DNA from: Theristus sp. LFF4_11
Lineage: Eukaryota > Nematoda > Chromadorea > Monhysterida > Xyalidae
NCBI GenBank assembly: GCA_030248135.1
Contig: JASANC010002940.1
Coordinates: forward strand, 1-64,000
DNA: 64,000 nt
Direction of reading: 5' to 3'
Shown: positions 12,511 through 23,540 of the stretch, piece after piece
Layout: each line of letters opens with the position of its first letter
Numbering within the stretch: the first letter of the stretch is position 1
Notes under the pieces: model-generated
The model's database searches: none
Seen by the model: only the letters and a program-made list of their open reading frames with translations
What the model was told of the DNA's origin: nothing
Made by a program: the position numbers and the translations under genes

Positions 12511-15500
12511 ATGATTGCTGACGAGCACGAGCTGGTGTGCACGAGTGCTCTCGTGATCACCGCGTTCATTCCGGTGTCTTACATTGGACTGTTGTATTAC
12601 TGCGATTGGAATGGAAAGAACAGGTTCGAGAAAAGTGTGTGTGATAATTTCTTCCTCTTTCTTAACTGAACTAAAAACATATCTAATTTGTTGTCTGTCT
12701 TGACGAAGATTTTCCGGATGAACCACAGTGGTGTAGTTGTTCGTTCTTGCGCAAGATGGGGCCAGTTAAACGCTTAGTGCTGAGTCGATGTACTATTGGG
12801 GTGCGGTGCGGGTGCGGCCCGTTCGATTTCGACCGGACGAATTTGAATTTTCCTTAGCACGAGCCGAGAAATAAACTGCTACTGCTTGAAGGAGTGAACT
12901 TTTTTCGTAAAGTATCGCAACTCCATTGTCACATATATTGACCAATGGGCTGCTCCGCAAACGCGTTCTGTTCTGTCAAAGCAGACCAAATGGAATGTTT
13001 TTCAGAGATTCTTGCGAAAGCATCCGAGGGCGTGCCATTGGCGTCTGTCTTTCATGCGTCATTTGCGTCAACGTCACCGCGTTCTTTCTCTATTGGCAGG
13101 TTCGTTCGGTTTTTTACGTTTTTTTCACAAGAACTTTTTCTGGCATTTTTCCATCCCAAGTAGTTGCAATTAGGGTTGGCAAAATACCGTTTTTTTCAAA
13201 TCGTGGTAAAAAAACTTGTATTTTTACCGGTAAAAAATTACCGTAATTTTACCGAAAAAAAACGAAAGCCAAAAAGTTGCAAAAAACCCACATGTTTTTC
13301 GCAGCCGACTTTAAACTTGAACCAGGATTTGTGAAAACAGCTTTCAGAATGCTTTGTTCAAAATATCCTGCACCAACAAAGAAAATAAATTATGTTTGGG
13401 CCTGAAAATCCAAAAGGTCAGCAATAAATCGAACATCATCTTTTGCTCAATCGTTTATATTCCACCAATTACACAGAAAAAAAACCACAGCGTTTTCACC
13501 GGACAGTTTTTGGTCACAATAGACGAACACAATTTGCTGCAATTAACGCAATTAAACCGAATTTAGAGTTAGTTCAGATCAAAAAGAAAACAAATCAGTA
13601 ATTGTGTGTGAAAGACAATTTTGAGTGACATTTGGAATTTTTGGAATTTTCAGCTCAGCTCGGCAGCTCCAGCCGATTCTTGCACCTCGCTTAACAGTTC
13701 TTTCAACAGTTCTTCAAAAACATCAGTGTCAATTTCGTCATCAAATTTTTCTTGGTCATAGATTTTCTCATTTTCGCATCAAAAATGATATAAAAACTCA
13801 GGGTCCGAAATTGAAAAAAACCGGAAAAATACAGAAACGGTCTTTTTCCCGTTTTTTTCAAGGCACCAATTTTTGCCCTGGTAAAAAACGCGTATAAATA
13901 CGTGTTTTTTTACCGGTAAAAAAACCGGTATTTTTACCATGCCAACCCTAGTTGCAATATCACATGATCGGTAAAAATAAAAAAGACATTCCTGAACTGA
14001 AGTGAAGAAACTGTTTTTCGGTCGCAAAATTGGTTGCCATGCGACAGGATATTGACGTGCTTCGAGCGATGGGCCTCCGGGCAAGTGGCATTTTCGCTGC
14101 CGTCACGCTGCCATTGCTGTTGACCATGGTTGGTGGGCGTGGCGTCACCGTGGTGTTGTTTTGATTGGCGATAGGTCAGGTTTTCATTGGCGATAATCTT
14201 TCGACGGACGAACAGAAAGACGATCGGTGTGTGGGGCATGGCAATGCATGAAATCATCATCGCAAAAGAGAGATTTTCTAAACACTAGCATCAGGCTTGG
14301 CTTGTAAAAGGCGGCTTGCTTTGATTCGGAACGACGACATTTGATTCAGATCTTATTTTTTTTTCTCTTGCGATTTTTGCGGTTACCGCTTTGAGGCTGC
14401 ATCTGTTGCAGCTGTTGTTTCTTGGTCCATTCGCGCTGATGGTTGCAGACGGCACTGCCACGGAACTGTGCTGTACGTTTCTTTCTACATTGATAAACTC
14501 ATTTTAATATTTTCTATTTTTGTCAATCATTATTGCAAGTTCATTCGTTGTTCTGGTGTTTCAGCCGTGGAACATTGGTCGGAAGTGGCCTCAGATCCGA
14601 TTTGTGTTCGAAATCTCCTCATTGTAAGTTTTTAAAAATTCGTTGACAACTATTTTAAATCAAGAATGTGGTTTTTTTCATAACTTTTCTGTTCTTCTTT
14701 CTCTAAGTCTTCAACTAAATCCATTGATTGAGTCGTTCTCGTTCCCGTTCCAAGCAATCTGATGGCAGCTTCTGAACAGGCGTTGCTGTGGGGGAGGGGT
14801 TGTTTGTGTGGCGTCTGTCCTGCACAGAAAACATATCACGCGTGACCACCGACCAATCAGCTGATTGTGTGTAATTTAAAGTAGCATGCATCACGCGTGA
14901 CCACCGACCAATCAGCTGATTGTCTATAATTTAAAGTAGCATGCATCGCGCGTGACCACCGACCAATCAGCTGATTGTCTATAATTTAAAGTAGCATGCA
15001 TCACGCGTCACCACCGACCAATCAGCTGATTGTGTGTAATTTAAAGTAGCATGCATCACGCGTCACCACCGACCAATCAGCTGATTGTGTGTAATTTAAA
15101 GTAGCATGCATCACGCGTCACCACCGACCAATCAGCTGATTGTCTCCAATTTAAAGTGTTCGACTGTACGCATGTGGTGCAGGCGCCCGTGACGGAGGAG
15201 CTCGCGTTCCGCGCGTGTGCGGTGCCGCTGCTGTTGCGTTGCTTCGACGCGAACACCGTGCTACAGGGTGCGCCTGCATTGTTTGCACTCTGCCACTATC
15301 ATCATGTCGCCGACCGACTGCGCAAGGGCAGCTCCATACTGCACGCGATGCTCGCTTGCTGTGAGTGGCCAGCTGGTTTTGCTCGATCATGGTGATCGGC
15401 GTTCGCAAACTGTTCTGTTTCGATTCATATTTTTCTCACCGCTCGTGGCGCCTGGTGGTAGCGCGTAAGACTCGTTTTGTTTGAGCGTTCGTGGGATCGA

Positions 15501-16462
15501 GCCCCGCCCCGAGGGGTGTCTAGGCACTTGATGACAGAGGAAACTCGACTGGGCGCCATACGCGGCGGCGTTGTGAACGTTTTGCTGGGTTAGCCCTGGC
15601 TAAAAACATCGTCTAAAATTCCCAACAACAGCAACTCGATTATCGAGTTTCTCCATTCTCAAACACATATCGGATACTTCTGCTGAAATGTGATAATTAA
15701 CTGATAGATATTCATGACTTTTAAACTGCGTTGCATCATCGTTTGCAGCGTTTCAAGCAGCGTACACATACGCGTTCGGCATGTATGCAGCGTATTTGTT
15801 CGTGAGAACCGGTATGAATTAATTAATTATTGATTTCACGTCGTACGTTTTACGTTTTTGCTGGAAATTTTTCTCCGATTATACGTCATATATGTTAGTT
15901 TACAGTTTTTGATGTGAAATTTAAAAAAAGTTCAATGAGCAACATATTCGGGACTCAATCCGTTTTGTAGTATTTATCAGCACAGTCCAGTATGTGAGAT
16001 ATCGTAAAATCCAGGGAACATTTGGAAATTCCGGGGAACAACCTGGCGAAACCGCGTTTTTCCTGCGACCTGCTTGAGTTCAATTGAACGAAGCGTACCA
16101 GCTCTCTTAATTATGAACAATCAGCTGATTGGTTGGCGATAGATACGCGCTTTTTGTGTGGAACCAGACTCCGCCCCGCACAGCAATGCGTGCATACATC
16201 ACGTGTGATCACCAACCAATCAGCGGAGTGCCTATATTTTCGAGTTGGACTGTGCTCTCTGCACGCAGGTCACCTGTTGTCGTGCATTCTGTGTCACGTG
16301 TTCTGCAACTACATGGGCTTCCCGGAGGTGCAGCAGATCTTCACGCACCGCCGTTGGACAGTGAGACTGGCGTTGATTGGCTGCTTTGTGCTCGGCGCCC
16401 TTGCGTGGTACCTAGCGCTGGTGCCGCTGACGCAGCCGACGCTCTACTACTACAACGACTGA
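12511..16462 (+). CDS. RCE1: CAAX prenyl protease 2 (Ras-converting enzyme RCE1)
   Basis: Model: join(12511..12623,13006..13099,14048..14128,14412..14472,14565..14623,15183..15360,15749..15811,16269..16462), 280 aa, all phases consistent. RCE1 is an ER-membrane glutamyl endopeptidase that removes the last three residues of prenylated CaaX proteins such as Ras. Visible CPBP-family motifs are EExxxR (E141, E142, R146), FxxxH (F170, H174, then H176-H177) and HxxxN (H226, N230), the residues of the active site. Hydrophobic helices lie around residues 8-28, 47-66, 82-107 and 195-260. The piece GIFAAVTLPLLLTM then LLFLGP and CNYMGFP match conserved blocks of the family. The start ATG precedes the first helix directly; vertebrate RCE1 has a longer N-terminus (about 329 aa). 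Donors are GTTCGA, GTTCGT, GTTGGT, GTACGT, GTAAGT, GTGAGT and GTATGA. Introns carry a hAT-like MITE, a 55-bp minisatellite and a SINE. C. elegans names the orthologue fce-2. Confidence 0.94.
13171..13950. mobile_element. hAT-like non-autonomous element in RCE1 intron 2
   Basis: The 780-bp element starts TAGGGTTGGCAAAATACCG and ends CGGTATTTTTACCATGCCAACCCTA-like, i.e. inverted termini. It is flanked by the exact 8-bp direct repeat GTTGCAAT (13163-13170 and 13951-13958). An 8-bp duplication with GGGTTGGC-type ends fits the hAT superfamily. No transposase frame is present. Both ends contain further inverted poly-A/ACCGGTAAAAA blocks. Confidence 0.88.
14836..15165 (+). repeat. 55-bp minisatellite, 6 copies, in RCE1 intron 5
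   Basis: Six 55-bp units start at 14836, 14891, 14946, 15001, 15056 and 15111. Each contains CACCGACCAATCAGCTGATT, in which AATCAGCTGATT is a perfect palindrome and CCAAT/ATTGG boxes occur. The array ends about 17 bp before the acceptor of exon 6. The same palindrome occurs in nearby MITE-like sequence (16117) and elsewhere in the window. Confidence 0.92.
15440..15636 (+). mobile_element. tRNA-derived SINE, copy 1 (in RCE1 intron 6)
   Basis: The 5' end resembles a tRNA: A-box-like TGGCGCCTGGTGG and B-box-like GGATCGAGCC. A shared tail follows with CTGGGTTAGCCCTGGCTAAA and a terminal AAC-rich run. It is the most divergent of six copies (others near 28423, 40422, 42867, 45042 and 47083). Family assignment rests on the internal Pol III boxes; the tail does not match anything I recognise. 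Confidence 0.82.
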
Positions 16463-19400
16463 CCAATCAGCGTTGTTGACACGTATTTTGAAACTGGCCA
16501 ATCAGTGCAACACTCGTCATACTGGAACTGGACCACAGCCGACGCCGCACTGACCTCATACATTTCACTAGTCGTTTCGCTCGTTTCGTCGATCACAATT
16601 CGCTTTATCGTCTTTCAAGCTTTCGGTTTTTTCGTTGTTCTGTTTTTCCTTCTGCTCGAATTTTTTTTATCGAGTTTTGACTAGTGTCTGCGAGTAGGTG
16701 ATTCTTTTTCATGTATGTACCGTTCTTGCGAACCTTGTGCCAACTTGTTTTTTTATGAGCACTTTTTTTCGTCAAAGACTTACTAAACATTCCAGTCGTT
16801 TGCTTCGTAGACTCCAGCAGTACATTTTTTCCCCAGTTTTTAAGACTTTATTGGAAGCCAGTTAATGAATGAATCGTTTGAGTGAAAATTGTGCTTGTGA
16901 TTGCAGTGATTGTACAGTATATGGCATGCGCTTTCGACCAAAACGTGCGCAACTAAAAACTGTATAAGCATGCTGATTGGCTGCATCAAGTCTGCACAAC
17001 CAATAAGCGCCGTTAAATTCGTGAGCCGCTAATGAACGTGGCTGACGGTGTTTTTTTTTGGTCGCACTTTTTATTTATCTCAAAATTCAGTCGCTTGTTG
17101 ATTTTTGGCAAAGTTAAGAAAGTTGACAAAGTTGTTTCCGGTCAGTAAAATCGAAAATTCAACAAAGCGAATGGCGAAAACGATTATGTAAACAAACAAA
17201 CATGTCGTTGATTTTCTCAAGGAGGCTTTCAGATCCGTTTCATTAGTGCGGTGTCTCGTGATGTCGCTTGTGTGGGACACCGCAACAACAAAACGGCAGC
17301 GCTGGCCATTAGAACGGTGGACGTTGGCGAAAACACAAAATGGATTCATTAAAACAGGCGATGTTGATGCCGTTCGAGAGACGAGACGAAAACCGGCGTC
17401 GAGCGTGGGTGTGTGCACCGTGGCAGCAGCACGCAATGTTTGTGCGTGCAATTAGCGCGCACTGCTTGCTCGAAGAGCGAAATGTACTCTCTGTTTTTGT
17501 TTGATCGCATTGCAAACAAAACTGTGTTGGGCGACTGTGTACGATGTCTACCGTAATGGCTCCCGCCATTGTAATTTTCCTTTTCAATCTTACAATCCGC
17601 TGGATTTTTAGTTATTGATGGAGAGGAGGAAAGCGAGACGGCGTTCCTGGTTACCAGTAACATTTCGCAATGATATGAGATCGTGTCGAGACCAAATACA
17701 GTAGGCACCGTACTCCGTGAGCAAGGTTTTTTTTGCATTTTCGTATATGTTTTACATCGTGAGAGGCTTTTAGCGGTAATTCGTGAAACGCCAGCGGTAC
17801 ACAGCTTTCATCGCTTTGCAAAGTGTTTTGTCTCGTGTATGTGTGTGTTATCGTGTCTGCCCTGCGTGCCCTCATGTTTGTTTTCCTCGGCCACGTGGCG
17901 CACTGGTGTGACGTCATTTACGCGGGATCGTCTGCGAACAAGTCTGACATTTCGAAATTTCTGTTGCCGCCGGTTTTATTGGTTTTGATTGACATTTTCG
18001 CTGAAAGCGGGGATGTTTTTTCTCTATTGATACTTTCGGATTCCAGTGAAAAGTGGCATGATCATCATTTTAAAAGGTTCAATCGAACTTGTAGTTCAAT
18101 TTATAGTGCACTTTATTTGTGTTTTTTGTTGCCGCTGTTTGAACAGTAATCATCCACCTTCACTGCACTGATCGACGTTCGATCCTGCGCGTGTGTTTTC
18201 TCCATAAAACAAGAAGAAAGAAAAATTGGCAATGGTACAAGATTGCTTTTTCTCACATTCTTTGCGTTGTTTGCATAAAATTTTAGCCGCTTCTCTTGCA
18301 TCTTTCGAGAAGCTGCTCGCTCGCCAATGTTGCTTGGCATGACTTCAAAAAGCGAAATCCATTCAACACTCCAAGTCTCAGTCTCTTGAACACAAAACAC
18401 GCACGTCACTCAGTTGACGTCATCGCTGTTTTATTGCTGATTCACCGAACGAACGCGAAATGCGAGAAGCGTGGATAATTTGAGTAGACCACGTGGTGCG
18501 GAGAGCGGATGTCAGTCGCGCCACGTGGCTCCATTAACAGTCATAAACTTCATCATAAGTTTTACTGTTCGCGTGATGTTGGATGTTGACAGTCGATGCT
18601 GCTGACATATAAATGGAAATGGGTATTGGCCGCAAAGCTGCTCATAAGTTTTTCATTTATCGCCGAAAATCGTCACTGCGTCGGAAAGCCGCAAATCCGC
18701 ATAGCTTTTTTGTCCGTTTCCGCGAAATCCGCGCTTTCGGCCCAGAGCCGATTGCTTCTGAAAATGAGTGGCGACTTTAATTAAGATGGCAACTTTGGTA
18801 ATTTCGTACTTAACTGTAGACTGTACATGTAATGTCGACGCTTGTATTTTTAACCTTACACGCTGAAAAGGTGTCCGATGTTTTGACCGCCTGGAGTCTC
18901 TCGCTTCGTGTCCCGGAAATGAAAGTGTATAAACACCATATTCGGTGTTTTGGACACTTTTGTTTCGGACACCGCACGGGACGCCCAGGCAGAGGGATCC
19001 CTGTTTGGACACCTTTTTTGCGTGCGGTTTCGATAAGTCAACACGCAAAATTTCTTCAGTCTACACACCAAAACACTGTTCAGTTAAGATTCATAAGCTA
19101 CATGTCATAGGACATTACATTATGCACTGTCAAGAAAGTAATCGCTAATCTGCCTGTTTTTACAGTAAACTGCCACTGCGCTCAAACCACTCATCGTTCA
19201 GATGATGACTGCTTTTTTGCGTTTGAAATTTCGCGGTGCGTCATAAATTTTATTGCCAAGCGGCATATTTTTTTTAGAGTTGACAGAATATGCACGTACA
19301 CCTAACCTAACCTAACTTCGCGACCCACCAAGGTTTATCGAAAGAACTGTTATTCACACAGAACAGCTATCATTCAGAGTTGAGTTGAGAGTGAAAAGAA

Positions 19401-20510
19401 ACACAACTCAGCCTGCTCCACTGACTGTTGAGGTTTTTTTTTTCGATTTGGATTCCGCACTGGTTTTATTTCCCAAATTGCTTCGTAACGTTTTATATAA
19501 AGCTCATGATCGCAGGCCTACATCGTAAACGAATTTGTTTATGCTGCACTTTCAGGTACATATGTATTGGCCAACAAATCAAATTATGTCTTTGTAACAT
19601 GTGCGTAATTTTTGCATTGTTACATGGTTTTGCATGGATGGGATTTCATGGATTTGCGCATCACATCTCTGTGTGGTTTTGCCAGCGCAGATTACTGGTA
19701 TTTTTTTGCTTGCCTCGCTTTGCATGTGATTTCTTAAAAAACAAGTCAAGCGGTTAGGCGCACCCTGTATATCCACAAAATCACAGTGGGATACAGAAAA
19801 ATAATGAAATCGTCTTATGCGAAGAATTCCAAATAGGCGCCGTCGCCACGTGTGTAACTATCGTCTGAGTTTTTTTTCTTCTGTTACACGCAAAAAAACA
19901 AAAAGCGTGCACTGACTGAGCTCTCAGACACAAAAATCAATTTAGAAAAAACGTTAGACAGCACGTGGCGCACATCACAAAGTTATCACAATTTTCTGTT
20001 GTTTTTACATTCTTGAATAATAATCTCTTGCCAATAATTTACTGCACTTCTCTGACCGAAATGTTTTAGTCGTGTTTTTTTCAGTTGCCTGCAATTTTCC
20101 TGCCGTTCGTTGCATTACAGTATCGTGTTCGGAAAACCTGATCGAAAATATGTGCAGTTTTTATTTCGGGAACATTCTTCATTCGCCTGTTGTGAAAAAG
20201 ACGTAAAAAGCACAAGACAAACTTTGACAAGATCAGGGGTAATGGAAATCGGCCCTTTTCCCCGAACGTCTCACTTGACTTTCTGTCATGCGTGAAAAGT
20301 TTTCGTTTCTTGGCAATTTGAATGAATGTCATTGTATATGTAGTGGTAGACAAAAAAACATTGAGTTGCACTTATTATTCTTACAGTTGCATGCTGTGCA
20401 CATTCATTGTGTTGGCACGACCACGTGGATAGTTGGCACTGGGCAGCAACAAAACAAACGCAGTTTTTTTTAAGCTTTTTTAACTGAAATTGTCGCAATT
20501 ATTTTTCATT
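16463..20510. other. Intergenic stretch; no gene recognised
   Basis: No exon series could be assembled. At 17891-18540 there is a loose cluster of CCACGTGG (17891, 18489, 18531) and TGACGTCA (17909, 18415) palindromes, E-box and CRE consensus sites, without an obvious gene beside them. CCAATCAG-type motifs occur just 3' of RCE1 (16465, 16498) and near 16975. A hidden gene is possible. Confidence 0.45.
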
Positions 20511-20773
20511 GTGTGAAATAACCGTTTATGTGGCAGCTTTTTGAGGGTGCAAGCAGCGCTCGAACATTGAATGAAAGAAAAACCTTCAGACACCCACTTT
20601 TGTGTCAAATTTAACGTGTTTTTTAAACTAATTGATTCTTCGTTTCTCTTCTGTTTGTCCTTTCTCCGTTGCGCACACGACTGGGAGTTGGTCTTCTTGA
20701 AAAAGACAACTCCTAGTTTGCGACTGATCCGGCCTTGAATAAAAGGACTCCTTATTTATTCGGCCATACTATA
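20511..20773 (+). mobile_element. MITE family A, copy 2 (divergent)
   Basis: It is related along its whole length to the copy at 7843 (shared GGCAGCTTTTTGAGGGTGCA-like block and TTATTTATTCGGCCATACT end). The left terminus has decayed and there is a small insertion near 20680. It ends about 215-255 bp upstream of the GPA2 start codon, depending on which ATG is used, so it may contribute to that gene's 5' region. Confidence 0.72.
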
Positions 20774-20924
20774 TGTACAGTTTCATCATTTTCCAGCACA
20801 CATTTGAATGTCCACTGTATCAAATAACTCGAATCAAATTCGCGCGTCAAAATCAGCGATCATCATGTGTCGCAGTACATTGCAATGTTGTTGCACCGCA
20901 GTTGCCAGCAGTCGCAGCATGCAG

Positions 20925-20990
20925 CCAATCAGCGTTCAGCGTTGCCCGGCCGTCAGCCAATCAGCGTGCCGCAGTCGTCGTCAGCCAATG
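20925..20990 (+). promoter_or_regulatory. CCAAT-box cluster upstream of GPA2
   Basis: CAGCCAAT recurs three times within 66 bp, twice as CAGCCAATCAGCG, overlapping the first in-frame ATG of GPA2. CCAATCA is the NF-Y consensus. If the downstream ATG (21027) is the true start, this would be a proximal promoter or 5' leader. Function is inferred from motif only. Confidence 0.35.
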
Positions 20991-21971
20991 ATCGCGCGAC
21001 GGCGACGCTTCTGGCGGCGTCATGCGATGCTCACGGCGGTGTGCTGCGTGTTGCTGGTGATGATTCTGTGCACACACAGCGTTCAATCTGCCTCCCACAA
21101 ATGCAGCGTAACAAGTGCGTTTAAAAAAAATTGAAAACTTATCAGCATGATGGCCAATTAGTTGTGTATACTCGAATTTATCCGTGCGAGCGATGGTGTA
21201 GCTAAGCTACATAGCGGCGAGTATTTCCAACTTTGATGTTTTCGCGCGATTGCGTTGGCTTGCGGCATTTTCGCTAGAGATCACCGCCGCATCACGATCG
21301 ATCAAATCAATGGTTTGACTGATTGGCTACCCAGGCAGCAGCAAACGCTCAATCCGCACCACCAATCAGCGTGTGTGTGTGTGTGTGTCATTTTTGAAAT
21401 CAGCACAGTAGTGCAGTCAGTAGTGCTGTGTTTTCTTACAGGTTACACTCGCGTGGTGACCAAGAACGGCTGTACGGCCACTCGCGTGATCGTGAACGCG
21501 TGTCGCGGTCGCTGCATCTCGTACGCGGTGCCGAGTCCGTTTGCGATGCTGCGCACGAATCGACATTTGAAGACTGCCTCGTATGCGCAGTGCTGTCGGA
21601 TGATCAGCCATAAAATGGTCTGTACACGCGCAAAGAGAGCGTTGGTTGCGAACTGTCACACAGGCATGACATCACGCCGTTTTCGACAGTTACACGACAC
21701 CTCAATCGGTGCAGCAGACGGTGTCTTCTGGCTTGATTCTCCAAATTCAAAATTGAATCTTTTTGGCTCTATATTGATTTTCACTAGTCCAATGAACTCT
21801 AGTTTTGCATCTTCTGGTTCATTTTTACAGCCTCTGTTCTGATTCGGAAGTTTTAGTGACAAGTTTTGCTTTCAGGCAGCTATCCCAATGATGTGCAAGG
21901 GCGGCAAAAAAACCACGGTGCAGATTCCAAGCGCCACTGAATGCAGCTGTTATGAGTGCGTCAAATTCTGA
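20988..21971 (+). CDS. GPA2: Glycoprotein hormone alpha-2 (GPA2, thyrostimulin alpha-like)
   Basis: Model: join(20988..21114,21442..21617,21876..21971), 132 aa. A second in-frame ATG at 21027 opens directly onto a signal peptide and would give 119 aa; I favour that start. GPA2 is a secreted cystine-knot subunit that pairs with GPB5 and activates a leucine-rich-repeat GPCR. After the predicted cleavage (VQS/AS) there are exactly ten cysteines in the family spacing: KCSV, NGC, NACRGRC, a CC pair, MMC 13 residues later, then ECSC and YEC. The blocks YTRVV, NACRGRC and YAVPSP are hallmark GPA2 sequence. Exon 1 ends at donor GTGCGT with one base carried over. The C. elegans orthologue is flr-2. 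No GPB5 partner is visible in the window. The stretch just upstream (20930-20990) repeats CAGCCAATCAGCGT, i.e. CCAAT boxes. Confidence 0.92.
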
Positions 21972-22795
21972 GCAGAGATTTGTGTTGCAGCTCGCACCAT
22001 AACGGATGTTTTTAGCAATATAAACTGTACAGTTTTTGTAGACTGATTTGTGTCATCTTTATTATGTAAATAATGTTTAAATCCATATCAGATACCAAAA
22101 CAGGTGTGCCACACGGTTGTGTGAAGTTTGTCTATGAGAGATTTCGGACTTGGCTTCGTCAGTAAGATGCATACCACGGTGGTAGCCCTGAGTTCGTCAG
22201 TGCGACGGACACCAGGAAGAACTGCCCAAATAGAAACTGAAATTCTCTAAACTCATAGAAAATCTCACACGTACAAACTTCATTCAAACGTTTGGGTATC
22301 GAAGTCACCGATTAATGTGATAAAGTTTTGAAAAAAAGATTCGATCGGGCAAATTTAAAAATTGTGTTAATGGATGCTTGATTGGGGATTTTGCATTTTA
22401 TGACTTACATGTGATCTCATATTTTTGTATTTACGATTGATGTTGTTGTGATGGTAAGACGTTTGGCACTCATTTGTAGTCATTGGTTACCCGATAAAGT
22501 TACTCATATTGATAAAAATAAGGCACACAAAATTTTTTTGGGGGGTGGGGGAAAGGGAAACGGGAAGGGGGAATTGCCCCCCTGGGGTAGAGTTGGTTTC
22601 CAAAATTGAAATCGAATGCACATTAGCGAGTGGTCAAGAAGGCATATTGAATGGCCAGCGCGGGATTGAACGGCAATCAAGGCACAATGAACGTGTGTCA
22701 CCTGCATTTGCTTGTTGACAGCTGCACACGTCGAGCAACGTAAAAAAAGACGGCGTAGTCGTGTTGTGCGTAGTGCTGCTGTGTGAAATGGGTTG
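21972..22795. other. GPA2 3' flank; no gene
   Basis: No coding exon is seen. A G-rich patch with several runs of 4-6 G lies at 22540-22590. The 22140-22300 segment has internal similarity (ACGGTTGTGTGAAG and ACCACGGTGG) but no clear repeat structure. Confidence 0.5.
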
Positions 22796-23061
22796 TACGG
22801 AATGGCCGAGTAAACATGGCCGCTTTTTCAGGGTGCAAGGGGCGCGCGAAAGTTGAATGAAAGAAAAAGCTCAGAAACCGAATTGTGTGCCAAATTTGAC
22901 GCGTTTTTTTTTCAAACTGATGGATTCTTCGTGTATTCTGATCATTCTTTCTTCGTTGCACATATGTTTGGAAATTATGTTGGCATTTTTTAAAAAGACA
23001 ACTCCTAGTCTGCGGCTGATTCCGCCTTGAAGGACTGCCTTATTTATTCGGCCATACTGTA
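22796..23061 (+). mobile_element. MITE family A, copy 3
   Basis: It starts TACGGAATGGCCGAGTAAA and ends TTTATTCGGCCATACTGTA, with the same internal order as the copies at 7843 and 29663. It lies 480 bp upstream of the LDLa-repeat gene. No coding capacity. Confidence 0.82.
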
Positions 23062-23540
23062 CACTGCGTTCGTTGGAAACAGTCAAGAAAGGCCCACTAG
23101 AATGGCGCAAATTGAAATTTCACCGCAAGTGATCTGTTCAGTACCAAGTAGATTTTTTTATCACTATCTGCTTCATTAATTTGAGAGTAGTTTAGCAATT
23201 TAAAAGTAGATTAGCATACACGTAAACAATTGGCCAATTTTCCAACAGAAGGTTGCCAGTGTTTCAATTCAACAAATCTATTGCACAAATTTGCCCGTTT
23301 ATTAAACGTTTGAGGCTGTCATTTTTTGTTAATTTTGGTTGATAAAACAATCTCAGTGCTTCAATGCTAAACTACTTGTTATGCCAAAGCTTGTCTACTA
23401 TTTTGACATTTTCAAACGTCATTGGCTATTGCATTGTATTAATGCGAGCTACGGCTTTCCAGCGAGTAGTTTTTCTGCTTGCAGCTGTTACGACCGCTTT
23501 GCACCCTAAGCTAAGCCACCGACCACCGTTGCTCTCTGTC

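Noticed and set aside
13934..14260. Minus-strand frame with a hydrophobic stretch
   Set aside because: It is antisense to the third RCE1 exon, which fits the RCE1 model precisely.
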